Assembly (NCBI GenBank): GCA_025656675.1
Contig: JAHXHN010000003.1
Location: 62,001-126,000 of the forward strand
Length of the DNA: 64,000 nucleotides
Direction of reading: 5' to 3'
From: Candidatus Thiodiazotropha sp. (ex Codakia rugifera)
Lineage (GTDB): Bacteria > Pseudomonadota > Gammaproteobacteria > Chromatiales > Chromatiaceae
Shown here: one piece after another, positions 35,681-44,667 of the stretch
Position numbering within the stretch: the stretch's first letter is position 1
Layout of the letters: the number at the start of each line of letters is the position of its first letter
Position numbers and translations under genes: made by a program
Notes under the pieces: model-generated
Told to the model about the DNA's origin: nothing
The model's input: only the letters and a program-made list of their open reading frames with translations
The model's database searches: none

Positions 35681-36724
35681 TCAGTGTTTTTTGACAAAGT
35701 CACGGAAACCAATCTTTTCATAATGTGCACCTGCAACATAGTCAGCGAGACCACGTAAAACACGTTTATCGACAATAATACCGCTATGACGGTGTATCTC
35801 TTCACCGTCTTTTCCCAGGAAAATCATGGTCGGTGTACGTACCACTCTATGAAACTCCCTGGAATAGGCCATCATCGTTGTTTTAGTACCATCCGGTGCA
35901 ATGAGTGGTGATTTGTTATCAAGGTCCAGTGAGAATGAGAGAAAATCTTTCCGGTAGTGACGTATCAGGTCAAGATCTCTCAATACACTCTTTCGCATGC
36001 GACGACAAAAGGGACAATCTTCTGTTTCAAAAAAAAACATCAAACCTTTTAACCCAGGCTCATCACGTACTTTGTTAGCAGCGATGGTGAGATCGTCATC
36101 CAAGCAGTCAAAGAATGCAGTTTCGCTACCTGTCTGGCAATCCTCAATTCCTGTCATGTTTGGCAGGGGGATGGGATGGCCGTGTACCAGCTCAAGTCCC
36201 GCTTCATCCCAACCATCACTTCCTTCCGGGTACCAGTACAAGTTGCGATACCCAATTTCATCGGCCCTTTTGACCGCATTCCATGACATCCAACAATCCA
36301 CCACACAATAGAAGACCAACGGCCGGTCCTTATTGCCATCAGTAAAACGCTCCAAGTTACTTTCAAGATAGGTCATCATACGCTGGGTGAGCTGTCCATA
36401 CCCAACATTCGGCAACCATCTGCTACCGGGGATATGCCATCGCTGTTTGTTTGGCAACCAGGCAATACCGAATTCTTCAGATTCAGGACGAATCGTTATC
36501 GCTTGAACATCGAGCAGTAACGGTTTTTTTATACGCATCAGCTCTACCAACTGCTCAGTATCAACCCGTTCTCCTACCGGTGGTGTTTCAGGCAGTGCCG
36601 CACGATAACGTGCGATACGATAACCTTCAGCTGAAAACAGCGTATTGTCATTTGCGTTGAGTACAACAGGCAACAGCAGAAAGATCAAACAAACCATTGC
36701 ACTTGCATTCGACCTGCCCATCAT
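35681..36724 (-). CDS. CXXCW rhodanese domain fused to thioredoxin-like domain, PQQ-associated
   Basis: This 347-aa exported protein has a signal peptide (about residues 7-24). An N-terminal rhodanese-like domain (about 45-175) has the PQQ-associated CXXCW motif (FYCVVDCWMSWNAVKRADEIGYRNLYWYPEG). A C-terminal thioredoxin-like domain (about 220-340) has FFETEDCPFCRRMRK and the cis-Pro region RVVRTPTMIFLGKDG, as in SoxW. The two parts are normally separate proteins, so this is a fusion. It is the last gene of the quinoprotein operon. Redox repair of periplasmic thiols is inferred from domain types. Confidence 0.9.
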   Translation of the reverse strand: MMGRSNASAMVCLIFLLLPVVLNANDNTLFSAEGYRIARYRAALPETPPVGERVDTEQLVELMRIKKPLLLDVQAITIRPESEEFGIAWLPNKQRWHIPGSRWLPNVGYGQLTQRMMTYLESNLERFTDGNKDRPLVFYCVVDCWMSWNAVKRADEIGYRNLYWYPEGSDGWDEAGLELVHGHPIPLPNMTGIEDCQTGSETAFFDCLDDDLTIAANKVRDEPGLKGLMFFFETEDCPFCRRMRKSVLRDLDLIRHYRKDFLSFSLDLDNKSPLIAPDGTKTTMMAYSREFHRVVRTPTMIFLGKDGEEIHRHSGIIVDKRVLRGLADYVAGAHYEKIGFRDFVKKH

Positions 36725-36730
36725 ACAGTT

Positions 36731-37678
36731 TCAGTCCTGTTCAACCCTGCCCCGGCCCAGGGCCTTTGCCTCGATATCAGGAAACAGATGAGCAACCGAA
36801 CGTTGAAACTCTTCACGAAATACAGCCAGTTTTGCAATCGATGAAGGTGCATCTGATTCCAGCACTTCCGCCATAGTCTGACCTGTCTCTGCAGCCTGAC
36901 TCAACCTGTTAATGAGCCATTCCAGATATTCACGTGTCTGAACAATAGGTAGTGAATCCGAAACAACATGACCATGTCCAGGTACCAGTAATTTGAATTT
37001 CAGGGAAGAGAGTGTATCCAATGCCTGCATCCACCGTGTTACATCCGCATGCGGAGTGGTGGGTGTACGGCCATGAAAGACAACATCTGCTGCAAACAGT
37101 ACACCAGTTGTTTGATCCAGGATGACCAGATCAGCATGTGAATGACCATCCATCTCAATAAGGCGCAGACGGTGGCCACCCACATCAACAACACCGGGGT
37201 TCACTGATTGGGTAGGCAATACAACACGGGTACCCGCCATCCAGGCGCCCGCGAGGCGATACATACTGTCATTGAATAACTCACCCTGCTCACGTATACC
37301 TTCGATGGTACTCGGCAATGCAGCAATCTGGATATCCTCAAAAGCCTGATTGCCCAGGATATGATCCGGATGCAGGTGTGTATTAAAGACTTTGACAATC
37401 GGCTGGTCGGTAATTTTTCCTATCGCTGTTCGCAACTGTTCACCATACAGTCGAGAAGGCCCAGTATCGATAACAATAACCCCCTTCTCGGTAACAATAA
37501 ATCCGGTATTGACAATATTGCCCCCATTGCGGAAATTAAAATGTTCATTCTGTCCAAGTAGTACATAAGTACCGGGGGCAATCTCTTTGGGTGTCAGGCC
37601 GTAGTCTTTAGCACCCCAGGCTGGAGAGATCATGACCATGATGACAATAAAGAGAAGCAGTTGTGTGACTGGCATCAT
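36731..37678 (-). CDS. Quinoprotein relay zinc metallohydrolase (MBL fold)
   Basis: This 315-aa exported metallo-beta-lactamase protein carries NTHLHPDHILGNQAF (HxHxDH site) and the downstream EMDGHSHADLVIL and VPGHGHVVSD histidines. The family is repeatedly adjacent to PQQ dehydrogenases and SoxYZ-like carriers and is called quinoprotein relay system zinc metallohydrolase. The start overlaps the SoxYZ-like gene by ATGA. A signal peptide covers residues 1-22. It probably acts on a carrier-bound sulfur or thioester group, as proposed from the SoxYZ connection. Confidence 0.9.
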   Translation of the reverse strand: MMPVTQLLLFIVIMVMISPAWGAKDYGLTPKEIAPGTYVLLGQNEHFNFRNGGNIVNTGFIVTEKGVIVIDTGPSRLYGEQLRTAIGKITDQPIVKVFNTHLHPDHILGNQAFEDIQIAALPSTIEGIREQGELFNDSMYRLAGAWMAGTRVVLPTQSVNPGVVDVGGHRLRLIEMDGHSHADLVILDQTTGVLFAADVVFHGRTPTTPHADVTRWMQALDTLSSLKFKLLVPGHGHVVSDSLPIVQTREYLEWLINRLSQAAETGQTMAEVLESDAPSSIAKLAVFREEFQRSVAHLFPDIEAKALGRGRVEQD

Positions 37679-38460
37679 TTTTTGTCACCGCTCAAGCCTG
37701 CCAATATCCGGGCCTGTACCGGATTTCCATTATTGTCTTCACCTTGAACCTTTACCACATTCAGCTTAGGTAGATCCAGGGTGATAACAGGATTTTCAGA
37801 AACAGGCTCGTATAAAAAAAGTCGTGTCAGCAGATCACCGGCATTATCCTGCAGCTCCAATCGATTTATAAAAAATGCAGGGATACCGGATACCAACCCT
37901 GTATCCATGGGATGCATGATGCGCATACGCAGACGAGTTGACTGATCCCCAGGCCAGAGTCGACCACTCACCTCCCCCATTCTGCTGGCCCAATCTTCAT
38001 TGTCACTACTGAGACTGGGTGCAGTACAGCCGCCACCCGCAGCCTCGACAATATGGCCACCCACATGCCATTGTCCGTCGGGAGTAAGCGCTGCTGCACG
38101 AACCGGCGTGGCCTGTTGCACCTTGATACGGAATCCAATCAAAGGTTTGGATTGACGTGGTTCCATCTCCAGCACCTTATGGATTGGATTGAGTTCAGCA
38201 AAAACCAACAGACGAGTAACTTTACCGAGTGCTGTGGCATCCACCAACACAGGAACATTCATAGAATCTTCAGCGTCACCAGGTAGCAATACCCGCACCT
38301 GATCATCAAATACAACAGGTGCATCACCTAACAGCGATCGCCGCATCTCTTTCCACATCACTGAATCAAGAGGATCGGGCGATACCTCTTCTGTATGTGC
38401 AACCGGTGTCAGGCAATAAAGGAAAATAAAGAGCATGCCAGGTGCCATCAATTTAATCAT
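37675..38460 (-). CDS. Quinoprotein dehydrogenase-associated SoxYZ-like carrier
   Basis: This 261-aa exported protein combines SoxY-like and SoxZ-like halves. The SoxY-type part (about residues 40-160) ends with GGHIVEAAGGGCTAP, carrying the carrier Cys. The SoxZ-type part (about 165-240) has STRLRMRIMHPMDTGLVSG. The N-terminal signal ends near VAHT-EE. It is coupled by ATGA to both neighbours. The family always accompanies PQQ alcohol dehydrogenase clusters; its exact reaction is unproven. Confidence 0.92.
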   Translation of the reverse strand: MIKLMAPGMLFIFLYCLTPVAHTEEVSPDPLDSVMWKEMRRSLLGDAPVVFDDQVRVLLPGDAEDSMNVPVLVDATALGKVTRLLVFAELNPIHKVLEMEPRQSKPLIGFRIKVQQATPVRAAALTPDGQWHVGGHIVEAAGGGCTAPSLSSDNEDWASRMGEVSGRLWPGDQSTRLRMRIMHPMDTGLVSGIPAFFINRLELQDNAGDLLTRLFLYEPVSENPVITLDLPKLNVVKVQGEDNNGNPVQARILAGLSGDKK

Positions 38461-39065
38461 GATGCCTCTCCCTTGGGTATGATCCTTTTAATAATAATAC
38501 GCCGTAGCCAGTGCTTATCAGATGCTTCATACAATTCATTGGGATCGATAGGACGAAGATCTCCCTCCTCAGGTGGTGCCTGAAGCACATTCAAATCGGT
38601 TTCTCTCAAGTTTCCCTCAAAACCGTTATCAAGTTGCGTGAATTTGAAATAGAGTCCGTTCCAGGCGTTGATACCATACTCTTGCGGTGATTTATGCAGA
38701 AACAGCATGTCATATTCCAGATCAGTCAGATCATCGTTGCTTAGTTTACGATGTATTTTATAAGGGTATGGCAGGTGACAGATCAATTGAGTGGGATGAG
38801 GCAGACATTTAAATGGACGCATAGAGAGAAAATGATTTTCAAACTGAGAATCGTCCCAGTCAATGCGATAGTTTTGACTATCACCTTGATCGATTAATTC
38901 AATAGTGCCGAGCTCTCTGTAATCACCTTGCTGATCAACGGTAAGTATGCGGTAGTAGTTACTATCCGCAACAGCATAACCTCCCATTGTCACCACATAC
39001 AGCAGTGCGTTTCCTAGCCAATAGATACAACGCTTCTTATCAGTTACGTTGTGCGAGTCGTTCAT
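38457..39065 (-). CDS. Exported protein of quinoprotein operon, unknown
   Basis: This 202-aa protein has an N-terminal hydrophobic segment at about residues 14-32 (YWLGNALLYVVTMGGYAV). Its body is beta-rich with SNYYRILTVDQQGDYRELGTIELIDQG and the Cys pair MRPFKCLPHPTQLICHLP. I do not recognise the family. It starts at the ATG at 39065, not the TTG at 39083; both overlap the binding-protein gene. It stops with ATGA into the SoxYZ-like gene. Its place inside the operon is the only functional hint. Confidence 0.7.
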   Translation of the reverse strand: MNDSHNVTDKKRCIYWLGNALLYVVTMGGYAVADSNYYRILTVDQQGDYRELGTIELIDQGDSQNYRIDWDDSQFENHFLSMRPFKCLPHPTQLICHLPYPYKIHRKLSNDDLTDLEYDMLFLHKSPQEYGINAWNGLYFKFTQLDNGFEGNLRETDLNVLQAPPEEGDLRPIDPNELYEASDKHWLRRIIIKRIIPKGEAS

Positions 39066-39951
39066 TCGACTCAACCTTAGCAAGTCTTAAGCGACTCGGT
39101 AGTTGATACGTGGAGTGGTATTGGGCAAAGATCTCATTCAATGAGCCTTTCTGTCGAAGTTGTGTCATGGCTTTTTCGACAGCTTGTGCCAGTGCATCAT
39201 TGCCCTGTTTAACGGCAACACCAAGATCCCAACCGCTATTGCGCAGACCCGGCATCTGTACAGGACCTACAGCATAGTCTGTGTATTGATCACCTAGCGC
39301 AAATTCTATCTCACTGCGAGGCCCTGCGACACCCGCCAGATCTCCTTTTTTCAAGGCGGCAACCGCTTCGCCAATATTGGGAAAATGAACAACCTGATTT
39401 CGAATCTTTCCGTTGTAAGCGGTTAATAGATAAAAATCGGTTAAGGTATCCAACTCGACACCGACCTTCTCACGACTAAAATACTCAAGTGGATCAAGGT
39501 TTGCGCCCTGACCCTTTTCAACGGCGATCACAACCTGTTCCCGATAGTATGGTGCGACAAAGATCACACGATCATTCGCTTTGGCAAAGGCAGCATCATA
39601 GGGAACGTGCAGCATCACATCGGCAACACCGCCGCCCAGATAGTGACCTTTCCAGACATTATTACGTAAATCATCTCCCATGGATTCATCCGCACCTACC
39701 GCTCTGATAGCTGCTGCCACACCAAGACTTTTAGCGATGGCTCGCGCAATATCCGCATCAATACCAACGATCCTACCCTGTTCGTCACGATAGGAGAATG
39801 GAGGGAAATTGGTGTAGACGGCAACTTCCAAAACACCACGTTCACGTATCCGATCGAGTGCTGATTCACCTTCCTGAGCAATTGCGAAATTCTGCACTGC
39901 AAGCGAGGCTACCATAGTTGCAATGATAAAAAGCCTTTTGATCTTATCCAT
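39040..39951 (-). CDS. Periplasmic binding protein of quinoprotein cluster (PedG/XoxJ type)
   Basis: This 303-aa SBP_bac_3-type protein has a signal peptide at about residues 1-25 (ending near AIAQ). Family signatures are LEVAVYTNFPPFSYRDEQG, IVGIDADIARAIAK and GGGVADVMLHVPYD. Such proteins are linked to PQQ dehydrogenases and are often called quinoprotein dehydrogenase-associated ABC transporter substrate-binding protein, with XoxJ as a methylotroph relative. There is no ABC permease next to it. It lies 27 bp after the cytochrome gene. A role in supporting dehydrogenase assembly or activity is inferred. Confidence 0.88.
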   Translation of the reverse strand: MDKIKRLFIIATMVASLAVQNFAIAQEGESALDRIRERGVLEVAVYTNFPPFSYRDEQGRIVGIDADIARAIAKSLGVAAAIRAVGADESMGDDLRNNVWKGHYLGGGVADVMLHVPYDAAFAKANDRVIFVAPYYREQVVIAVEKGQGANLDPLEYFSREKVGVELDTLTDFYLLTAYNGKIRNQVVHFPNIGEAVAALKKGDLAGVAGPRSEIEFALGDQYTDYAVGPVQMPGLRNSGWDLGVAVKQGNDALAQAVEKAMTQLRQKGSLNEIFAQYHSTYQLPSRLRLAKVESNERLAQRN

Positions 39952-39978
39952 ATTTCCCTCTACTTTTATTAACAGTGA

Positions 39979-40407
39979 TTATTCATCCACAGGTAGGGTG
40001 ACAAGCCAGGCTCGAATGGACCAGAGCGCCTCCTGCGAAAGAATGCCTTCAAACGGCGGCATATAAGTAATTCCATTCCGAATTGCGCCATTGCGAGTCC
40101 GATAGAGATACCACTCATCGCCTTCATCCTCAGCTGGAAGCAAGCGAAGATCGGGGGCGATACCACCGGAAACAGCACCCAGACCATGGCAACGCGCACA
40201 GTTTTGATTATACGCGGAAGCCCCTGTCTTGATTGCATCAGCATTGTCACGATAAGGATTGACCTCAAGCCACTCTTCACCCAGTTGCGGCAGATTCTTG
40301 GTATCAACGGCTTGTGGTGTCACATTGCCGTGCGCCATTACATTACCTGCAATAATAGTCGAGAGCAGTACACCAAGACCGACTTTTATTGATGTTGATA
40401 TTTGCAT
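39979..40407 (-). CDS. pedF: Cytochrome c-550 PedF-type electron acceptor
   Basis: This is a 142-aa cytochrome with signal peptide ending at VMA-H. It begins HGNVTPQAVDTKNLPQLGEEWLEVNPYR, the PedF family start. The haem site is CARCHGLGAVSGGIAPDLR, and MPPF (Met ligand) lies in the C-terminal region. It is the predicted direct acceptor of electrons from the PQQ dehydrogenase. The start was moved to the ATG at 40407 to match family length and signal peptide. It lies after a large hairpin behind the dehydrogenase gene. Confidence 0.93.
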   Translation of the reverse strand: MQISTSIKVGLGVLLSTIIAGNVMAHGNVTPQAVDTKNLPQLGEEWLEVNPYRDNADAIKTGASAYNQNCARCHGLGAVSGGIAPDLRLLPAEDEGDEWYLYRTRNGAIRNGITYMPPFEGILSQEALWSIRAWLVTLPVDE

Positions 40408-40542
40408 GTGGAAATACTCCGGGTATTCGATCAGGAAATAGGTGGATGATCCGTGGCGTGCTTCCTGGTCATCTTCCAATTTCAGTATCAGCAATTAATA
40501 CATCGACTTATAGATTACTGTTTTGCATAAAAGTGTTGCACA

Positions 40543-40572
40543 GGGTCGGTTTTGAACATTCAAAACCGACCC
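40543..40572 (-). terminator. 30-bp intercistronic hairpin after the dehydrogenase gene
   Basis: GGGTCGGTTTTGAA (40543-40556) pairs perfectly with TTCAAAACCGACCC (40559-40572) over a 2-base loop. It sits just after the dehydrogenase stop codon and 136 bp before pedF. No T-run follows closely on the minus strand, so it may protect mRNA ends or attenuate rather than fully terminate. Confidence 0.65.
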
Positions 40573-40585
40573 ATTGTTTCACTAA

Positions 40586-42352
40586 TTAGACATCAGACAA
40601 CTTAAACACCCAGAGTGAGCCACCCTGGTTCAGATACTTGACCTTCTTAGCGACATCACCGCCCCAGAGAGGTACCGCACCACCCCAACCAGAGGGCACT
40701 GCGATGAACTGTTCACCATCCTGCTCCCAGGTAACAGGACAGCCAACCACACCAGAGCCAGTCTGGAATTTCCACAGCTCCTCCCCTGTCTTATCATCGA
40801 ATGCCTTCAAAAAGCCTTCTGGAGTACCGGTAAATACCAAACCGCCACCGGTTGTCATTACACCACCCCACAGCGGTGCGTTGTTCTTGTATTCCCAGAC
40901 AACCTTTCCACTCTTAGGATCAACTGCCCGTAAAGCGCCGATATAATCCTCGTTAAGTGGCTTGATTGTGAAACCAGCACCCAGATAGGCGGCACCTTTT
41001 TTGTAGGTGATGGGTTCGTTCCACAGATCCATACCCCACTCGTTGGCAGGTACATAGAAGAGTTCGGTATCAGGACTGTAGGCCATCGGCATCCAGTTTT
41101 TTGCGCCTAAAAATGAAGGTGCTACAAATACTGATTCACCCTTCTTACCGTCCTTACTCTTGGTCGGATCTCCAGCGCGCACACCTGTCTCGATTGGACG
41201 ACCGGTCTTCAGATCAACACCCTTGGCCCAGTCAATCCGGTTAACAAATGGAAAGGCATTTTCTAAATTGCCGTTGGTACGATCCAGGACATAGAAGAAA
41301 CCGTTTCGATCTGCATGGCCCGCCAGCTTCTTACCACCTGTATTGAATGAAACCAATTCATTGACGCCGTCGTAATCCCAGCCATCATTCGGCGTGTACT
41401 GATAATGCCAGGAGATCTTGCCGGTATCCGGATCAAGCGCAAGCGTGGATGTAGCGTAGAGATTATCACCGGGACGTAGATGAGCATTCCATGGTGCTGG
41501 ATTACCTGTACCGTAAAAGATCAGGTCGACTTCATGGTCATAGCTACCGCCCTGCCATGTAGCGGCACCGCCTGTCTTCCACATATCACCTGGCCAAGTG
41601 GCGTTTGTTGTACCGGTTATACCGTTTTCAACCTTTTTTCCATCCTTCCAGATATAACCCATGTGACCTTCTATCGAAGGTCGTATCCAGCGCATCTTAC
41701 CTGTCTTGGCATCACGCGCTTCTACACGCCCAACCACACCAAATTCACCACCAGAGACACCCGTGATGACCATATCCTTGACAATCAAGGGGGCGGCTGT
41801 CATTGAATAACCAGCTTTATAATCGTCCACTTTCGCTCTCCAGACGACTTTTCCTGTTTCCTGGCTCAAGGCAATGATTCGTGCATCCAGGGTACCGAAT
41901 ATAACCAGATCATCGTAAAGCGCTGCGCCACGGTTAACTACATCACAACAGGGTAATATGCCATCAGGAAGGCGATGATCATACTGCCATAACTCTTCTC
42001 CGGTTTTACTATCGATGGCATATAGACGGGAATAGGATGCGGTTACAAACATCTTGCCATCTTTAATGACCGGTTGTGCTTCCTGACCTCGTTGTTTTTC
42101 ACCGCCAAACGAGAAACTCCATGCGGGTACAAGTTTCTTTACATTTTTCTTGTTAACTTTATTGAGTGGGCTATAACGCTGGCCCTGCTGGCCTATACCC
42201 CAACTCAACACATCACCAGTACTGGTTGCATCGGCATCAATATCAGCCTGAGTTGTACGTGCGCTGGCAGAACCGGCAAACACAACAGCGGCACCAAGGC
42301 TGGCTATAGCGACCCTGTTGAGCAACGTCGTTTTTCGATACGGGGAAATCAT
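40586..42352 (-). CDS. PQQ-dependent alcohol dehydrogenase, probably lanthanide-dependent (PedH/XoxF type)
   Basis: This 588-aa periplasmic quinoprotein has a signal peptide (about residues 1-32). The disulfide pair Cys135-Cys136 ([12 protein letters not shown]) clamps PQQ. Metal and catalytic residues are visible: Glu203 (GGEFG), Asn284 (GTGNPAP), catalytic Asp326 ([11 protein letters not shown]). Asp328, two positions after the catalytic Asp, is the extra residue that separates lanthanide-dependent enzymes from Ca-dependent MxaF. Beta-propeller W motifs recur ([27 protein letters not shown]). Gene context (PedF, SoxYZ-like carrier, relay metallohydrolase) matches the ped/exa type. Natural substrate (methanol, ethanol, other alcohols) is not readable. 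RBS GGAGGAG precedes the ATG. Confidence 0.93.
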   Translation of the reverse strand: MISPYRKTTLLNRVAIASLGAAVVFAGSASARTTQADIDADATSTGDVLSWGIGQQGQRYSPLNKVNKKNVKKLVPAWSFSFGGEKQRGQEAQPVIKDGKMFVTASYSRLYAIDSKTGEELWQYDHRLPDGILPCCDVVNRGAALYDDLVIFGTLDARIIALSQETGKVVWRAKVDDYKAGYSMTAAPLIVKDMVITGVSGGEFGVVGRVEARDAKTGKMRWIRPSIEGHMGYIWKDGKKVENGITGTTNATWPGDMWKTGGAATWQGGSYDHEVDLIFYGTGNPAPWNAHLRPGDNLYATSTLALDPDTGKISWHYQYTPNDGWDYDGVNELVSFNTGGKKLAGHADRNGFFYVLDRTNGNLENAFPFVNRIDWAKGVDLKTGRPIETGVRAGDPTKSKDGKKGESVFVAPSFLGAKNWMPMAYSPDTELFYVPANEWGMDLWNEPITYKKGAAYLGAGFTIKPLNEDYIGALRAVDPKSGKVVWEYKNNAPLWGGVMTTGGGLVFTGTPEGFLKAFDDKTGEELWKFQTGSGVVGCPVTWEQDGEQFIAVPSGWGGAVPLWGGDVAKKVKYLNQGGSLWVFKLSDV

Positions 42353-42436
42353 ATTTTCTTCTCCTCCAAGTTCAATGGATTGTTCTGTTCCCGAAACAGA
42401 TCGTTGGGACTGATCCCACTACTCCTTCACAAAATC

Positions 42437-42453
42437 AGCAAAAAGCGGGCCAA
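42437..42453 (-). promoter_or_regulatory. Sigma-54 promoter of quinoprotein operon
   Basis: The minus strand reads TTGGCCCGCTTTTTGCT, a GG-N10-GC match with a T-rich -12 half. It lies 85 bp upstream of the dehydrogenase ATG. The surrounding region also holds inverted repeats such as GATCGG...CCGATC at about 42548-42569. Confidence 0.82.
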
Positions 42454-42670
42454 TTGATGTATTGTGCCTCTCTTTGCGCCAAAAAATATGATCATTTATA
42501 GATACTTAAGAAGTATTTACGGTTAAGATTCAGAAGAGAAAAAAAAGATCGGTACAGCTTGTCCGATCCATCTTGTCACGGTTTCGAGACAGTGGGTCAA
42601 GACTCATACAGCTGTAGTCTCGCTGTATCACATAGCTTGTTGAATAGTGGTTTTTAAAGTCTCACTTTCA

Positions 42671-43954
42671 TCAAGTACGACAATGATCCAGTTGAGAAAG
42701 TGCCTGATAGGCCTCAATGAGACGACCCGGATTATCCATGAGTCTTTTCTTCCAGGATTTAAGCGGTATTTGCGAGTGAATCAATCTGGGTAGCAGCCTT
42801 ATGTGCTCTGTATTACCAAGACTGGTTGCACCGATCAGCAAATCCTCTTTAAACTGGAGATTGAGATAAGTGTAGCTGCTTGAATCGGAATCGGTAACAC
42901 TCTCACCACCATCCACACCTCCCCATAAACCAAAAGAACTGGAAACAAAACCGAGTGTGTCGAGTACATTCATTGTGATACTGCCAGGGTATTTGGCCTT
43001 GAGTCCGCACATATTGGCAGCTGCTATTCGGCCATGTTCACTGGCTGTCAACTGAATCGCCTGCACTCTGCGCTTGCCCACAGAGAAATCAATTCCCTGG
43101 CAGACATCACCAGCTGCATAAACTTTTGGTGTGGTTGTATTCAGACATTCATCGACAAGTACACCCTGCTTGTAGGCAATGTCAGAGCCCTCGAGAAATG
43201 CAGTATTCATTGTAGTACCGGTAGCAAATATCACCATATCGGCTGGCAATGATTCACCACTGTTTAAGAGTACTGATAATTGTTGAGAATGCGATCTATC
43301 GCTTTTTTTGATATGTGATTGTTTCTCGATAGCTTTGATATCCGTTGATGTCCTGACTGTAACACCCTTTGCTTCGCACCAGGATCGTATCAAACGGCTT
43401 GAGGCCTCGTTCATTAAATGAGGTAGTATATGATTTCCCTTTTCGATCAGGTTCAGACGTACACCTGTACGGGCAAGTGCATCAAGAATGATACATCCGA
43501 TAAAGCCTGCACCGACAATGGTTATCTCGCTGTTAACGCCTGAGTAACCGGCAATCTTTCTAGCATCGTTAAGGGTCCAGCAGTTGACAACGCCGGGAAG
43601 CTCATGACCAGGAATAGCGGGCTTTTCAGGTCGTGTACCTGTAGCTATCAACAGACGGTCATACTCCAGGCGGCTGCCATCTTCAAGAATCACGGCATCC
43701 GCAAGGGTATCAACTTTAATTACACTCCCTTTACGTACATCGATTGAATGAGCGGCAAAATAGTCAGATTCCCTTCTAAGATAGGTCGCGTCTTCATCAA
43801 TCTTTCCTTGAAGAAAATGGGGTATTGCCAACCTTGAATAGGGTCTGTCAGGTTCATTGCTGATTAAAGTGACTGTACTGGATGAGTCGTATTTCCGTAT
43901 CGATTCAGCAGCAACCACGCCAGCGGGGCCAGCGCCGATGATCAGATGCTGCAT
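42671..43954 (-). CDS. FAD/NAD(P)-dependent oxidoreductase
   Basis: This 427-aa protein has an N-terminal FAD-binding motif (IIGAGPAGVVAAESI) and a NAD(P) motif near residue 148 (ITIVGAGFIGCIILDAL). ATGTRPEKPAIPG and VYAAGDVCQGIDFSVGK are also family marks. It resembles rubredoxin/ferredoxin or nitrite-reductase-type flavin reductases. It lies upstream of the quinoprotein operon with 318 bp between, and may recycle a redox partner. Substrate is not inferable. No signal peptide, so it is cytoplasmic. Confidence 0.85.
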   Translation of the reverse strand: MQHLIIGAGPAGVVAAESIRKYDSSSTVTLISNEPDRPYSRLAIPHFLQGKIDEDATYLRRESDYFAAHSIDVRKGSVIKVDTLADAVILEDGSRLEYDRLLIATGTRPEKPAIPGHELPGVVNCWTLNDARKIAGYSGVNSEITIVGAGFIGCIILDALARTGVRLNLIEKGNHILPHLMNEASSRLIRSWCEAKGVTVRTSTDIKAIEKQSHIKKSDRSHSQQLSVLLNSGESLPADMVIFATGTTMNTAFLEGSDIAYKQGVLVDECLNTTTPKVYAAGDVCQGIDFSVGKRRVQAIQLTASEHGRIAAANMCGLKAKYPGSITMNVLDTLGFVSSSFGLWGGVDGGESVTDSDSSSYTYLNLQFKEDLLIGATSLGNTEHIRLLPRLIHSQIPLKSWKKRLMDNPGRLIEAYQALSQLDHCRT

Positions 43955-44124
43955 GTTGGCACTTCCTGGCAGATTTCATTCACACTGATACATATCTGTC
44001 TATTTTGCATAGAAAAGATATTTCGTAACACCTCAACATTGCGTACCTTTAAATATTTTGGTTCAGCAACATCAGAGTGACTCATGGTTGCGGTTTGATG
44101 TAGCAGTATGTTGTGTATCAGCAT
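43942..44124 (-). CDS. Possible 60-codon ORF upstream of flavin reductase
   Basis: This ORF overlaps the flavin reductase start by 13 bp and has three Cys near its C-terminal half (ICISVNEICQEVPTC). A sigma-54 match 132 bp upstream would transcribe it. An alternative ATG at 44085 (MSHSDVAEP) has no ribosome-binding site; the first ATG has only a weak one. No family recognised. It may simply be a leader region. Confidence 0.3.
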   Translation of the reverse strand: MLIHNILLHQTATMSHSDVAEPKYLKVRNVEVLRNIFSMQNRQICISVNEICQEVPTCSI

Positions 44125-44255
44125 TTTATTATTAACTCATCCGTGGAAAAGATACCCAAAATGTCGATAGTTGTTATGACGCCATGCCTAAACGACGCAT
44201 CCAGTAAATAACAAAAAAAAACAGTAAATACTGAATGCATTGAATAAATAATATC

Positions 44256-44271
44256 AGCAAGAAATGCGCCA
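44256..44271 (-). promoter_or_regulatory. Sigma-54 promoter upstream of flavin reductase
   Basis: The minus strand reads TGGCGCATTTCTTGCT with GG-N10-GC spacing. The nearest ORF downstream is the doubtful 60-codon frame (44124); the flavin reductase ATG is at 43954. About 60 bp upstream is an inverted pair TATATCA/TGATATA (around 44334-44362) that may be the enhancer. Confidence 0.65.
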
Positions 44272-44667
44272 CCCTGCAGGTTTTGTATCTAGATTTGATC
44301 ACTGGATATTGAATGAGTGGTTTTCTACTATGCTATATCAGTAGCTTGCAACGATTGATATAAAGCTAAATTCCTGGATGGTATAGATAACTGTTGGCTT
44401 GGCTGATAACGAAAAATTCGTACAAACACGCAATGCTTGTAGGTAAGCTGCTTTAGCGGTTAAGCTAATCAGATTCCCCTATATATTTCTTGGTTATTCT
44501 ATTCTGGAAGATCACTGCACTGAGAGGCTGGTACTGGTTAAACATTCTTGATGTATCGGAAATGACACAGTTATTGTGCAAATACCTGAAAATAAGAGTA
44601 GATTGATTTGCTATAAATAATAAAGATACTGCGGCCTATCCGTAGATCAATTTGGTTGGAGGAAATC
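44272..44667. other. Intergenic region upstream of sigma-54 activator gene
   Basis: This 396-bp AT-rich stretch holds the TATATCA...TGATATA inverted repeat (about 44334-44362) and the promoter(s) of the activator at 44668. I find no GG-N10-GC match facing the activator, so it is probably sigma-70-driven; I cannot pick one -35/-10 pair with confidence. A good GGAGGA precedes the ATG at 44668. Confidence 0.4.

Noticed and set aside
44272-44667. GG-N9-GC and GG-N11-GC patterns as sigma-54 promoters for the activator
   Set aside because: Spacing is off by one in each; sigma-54 promoters do not tolerate that.
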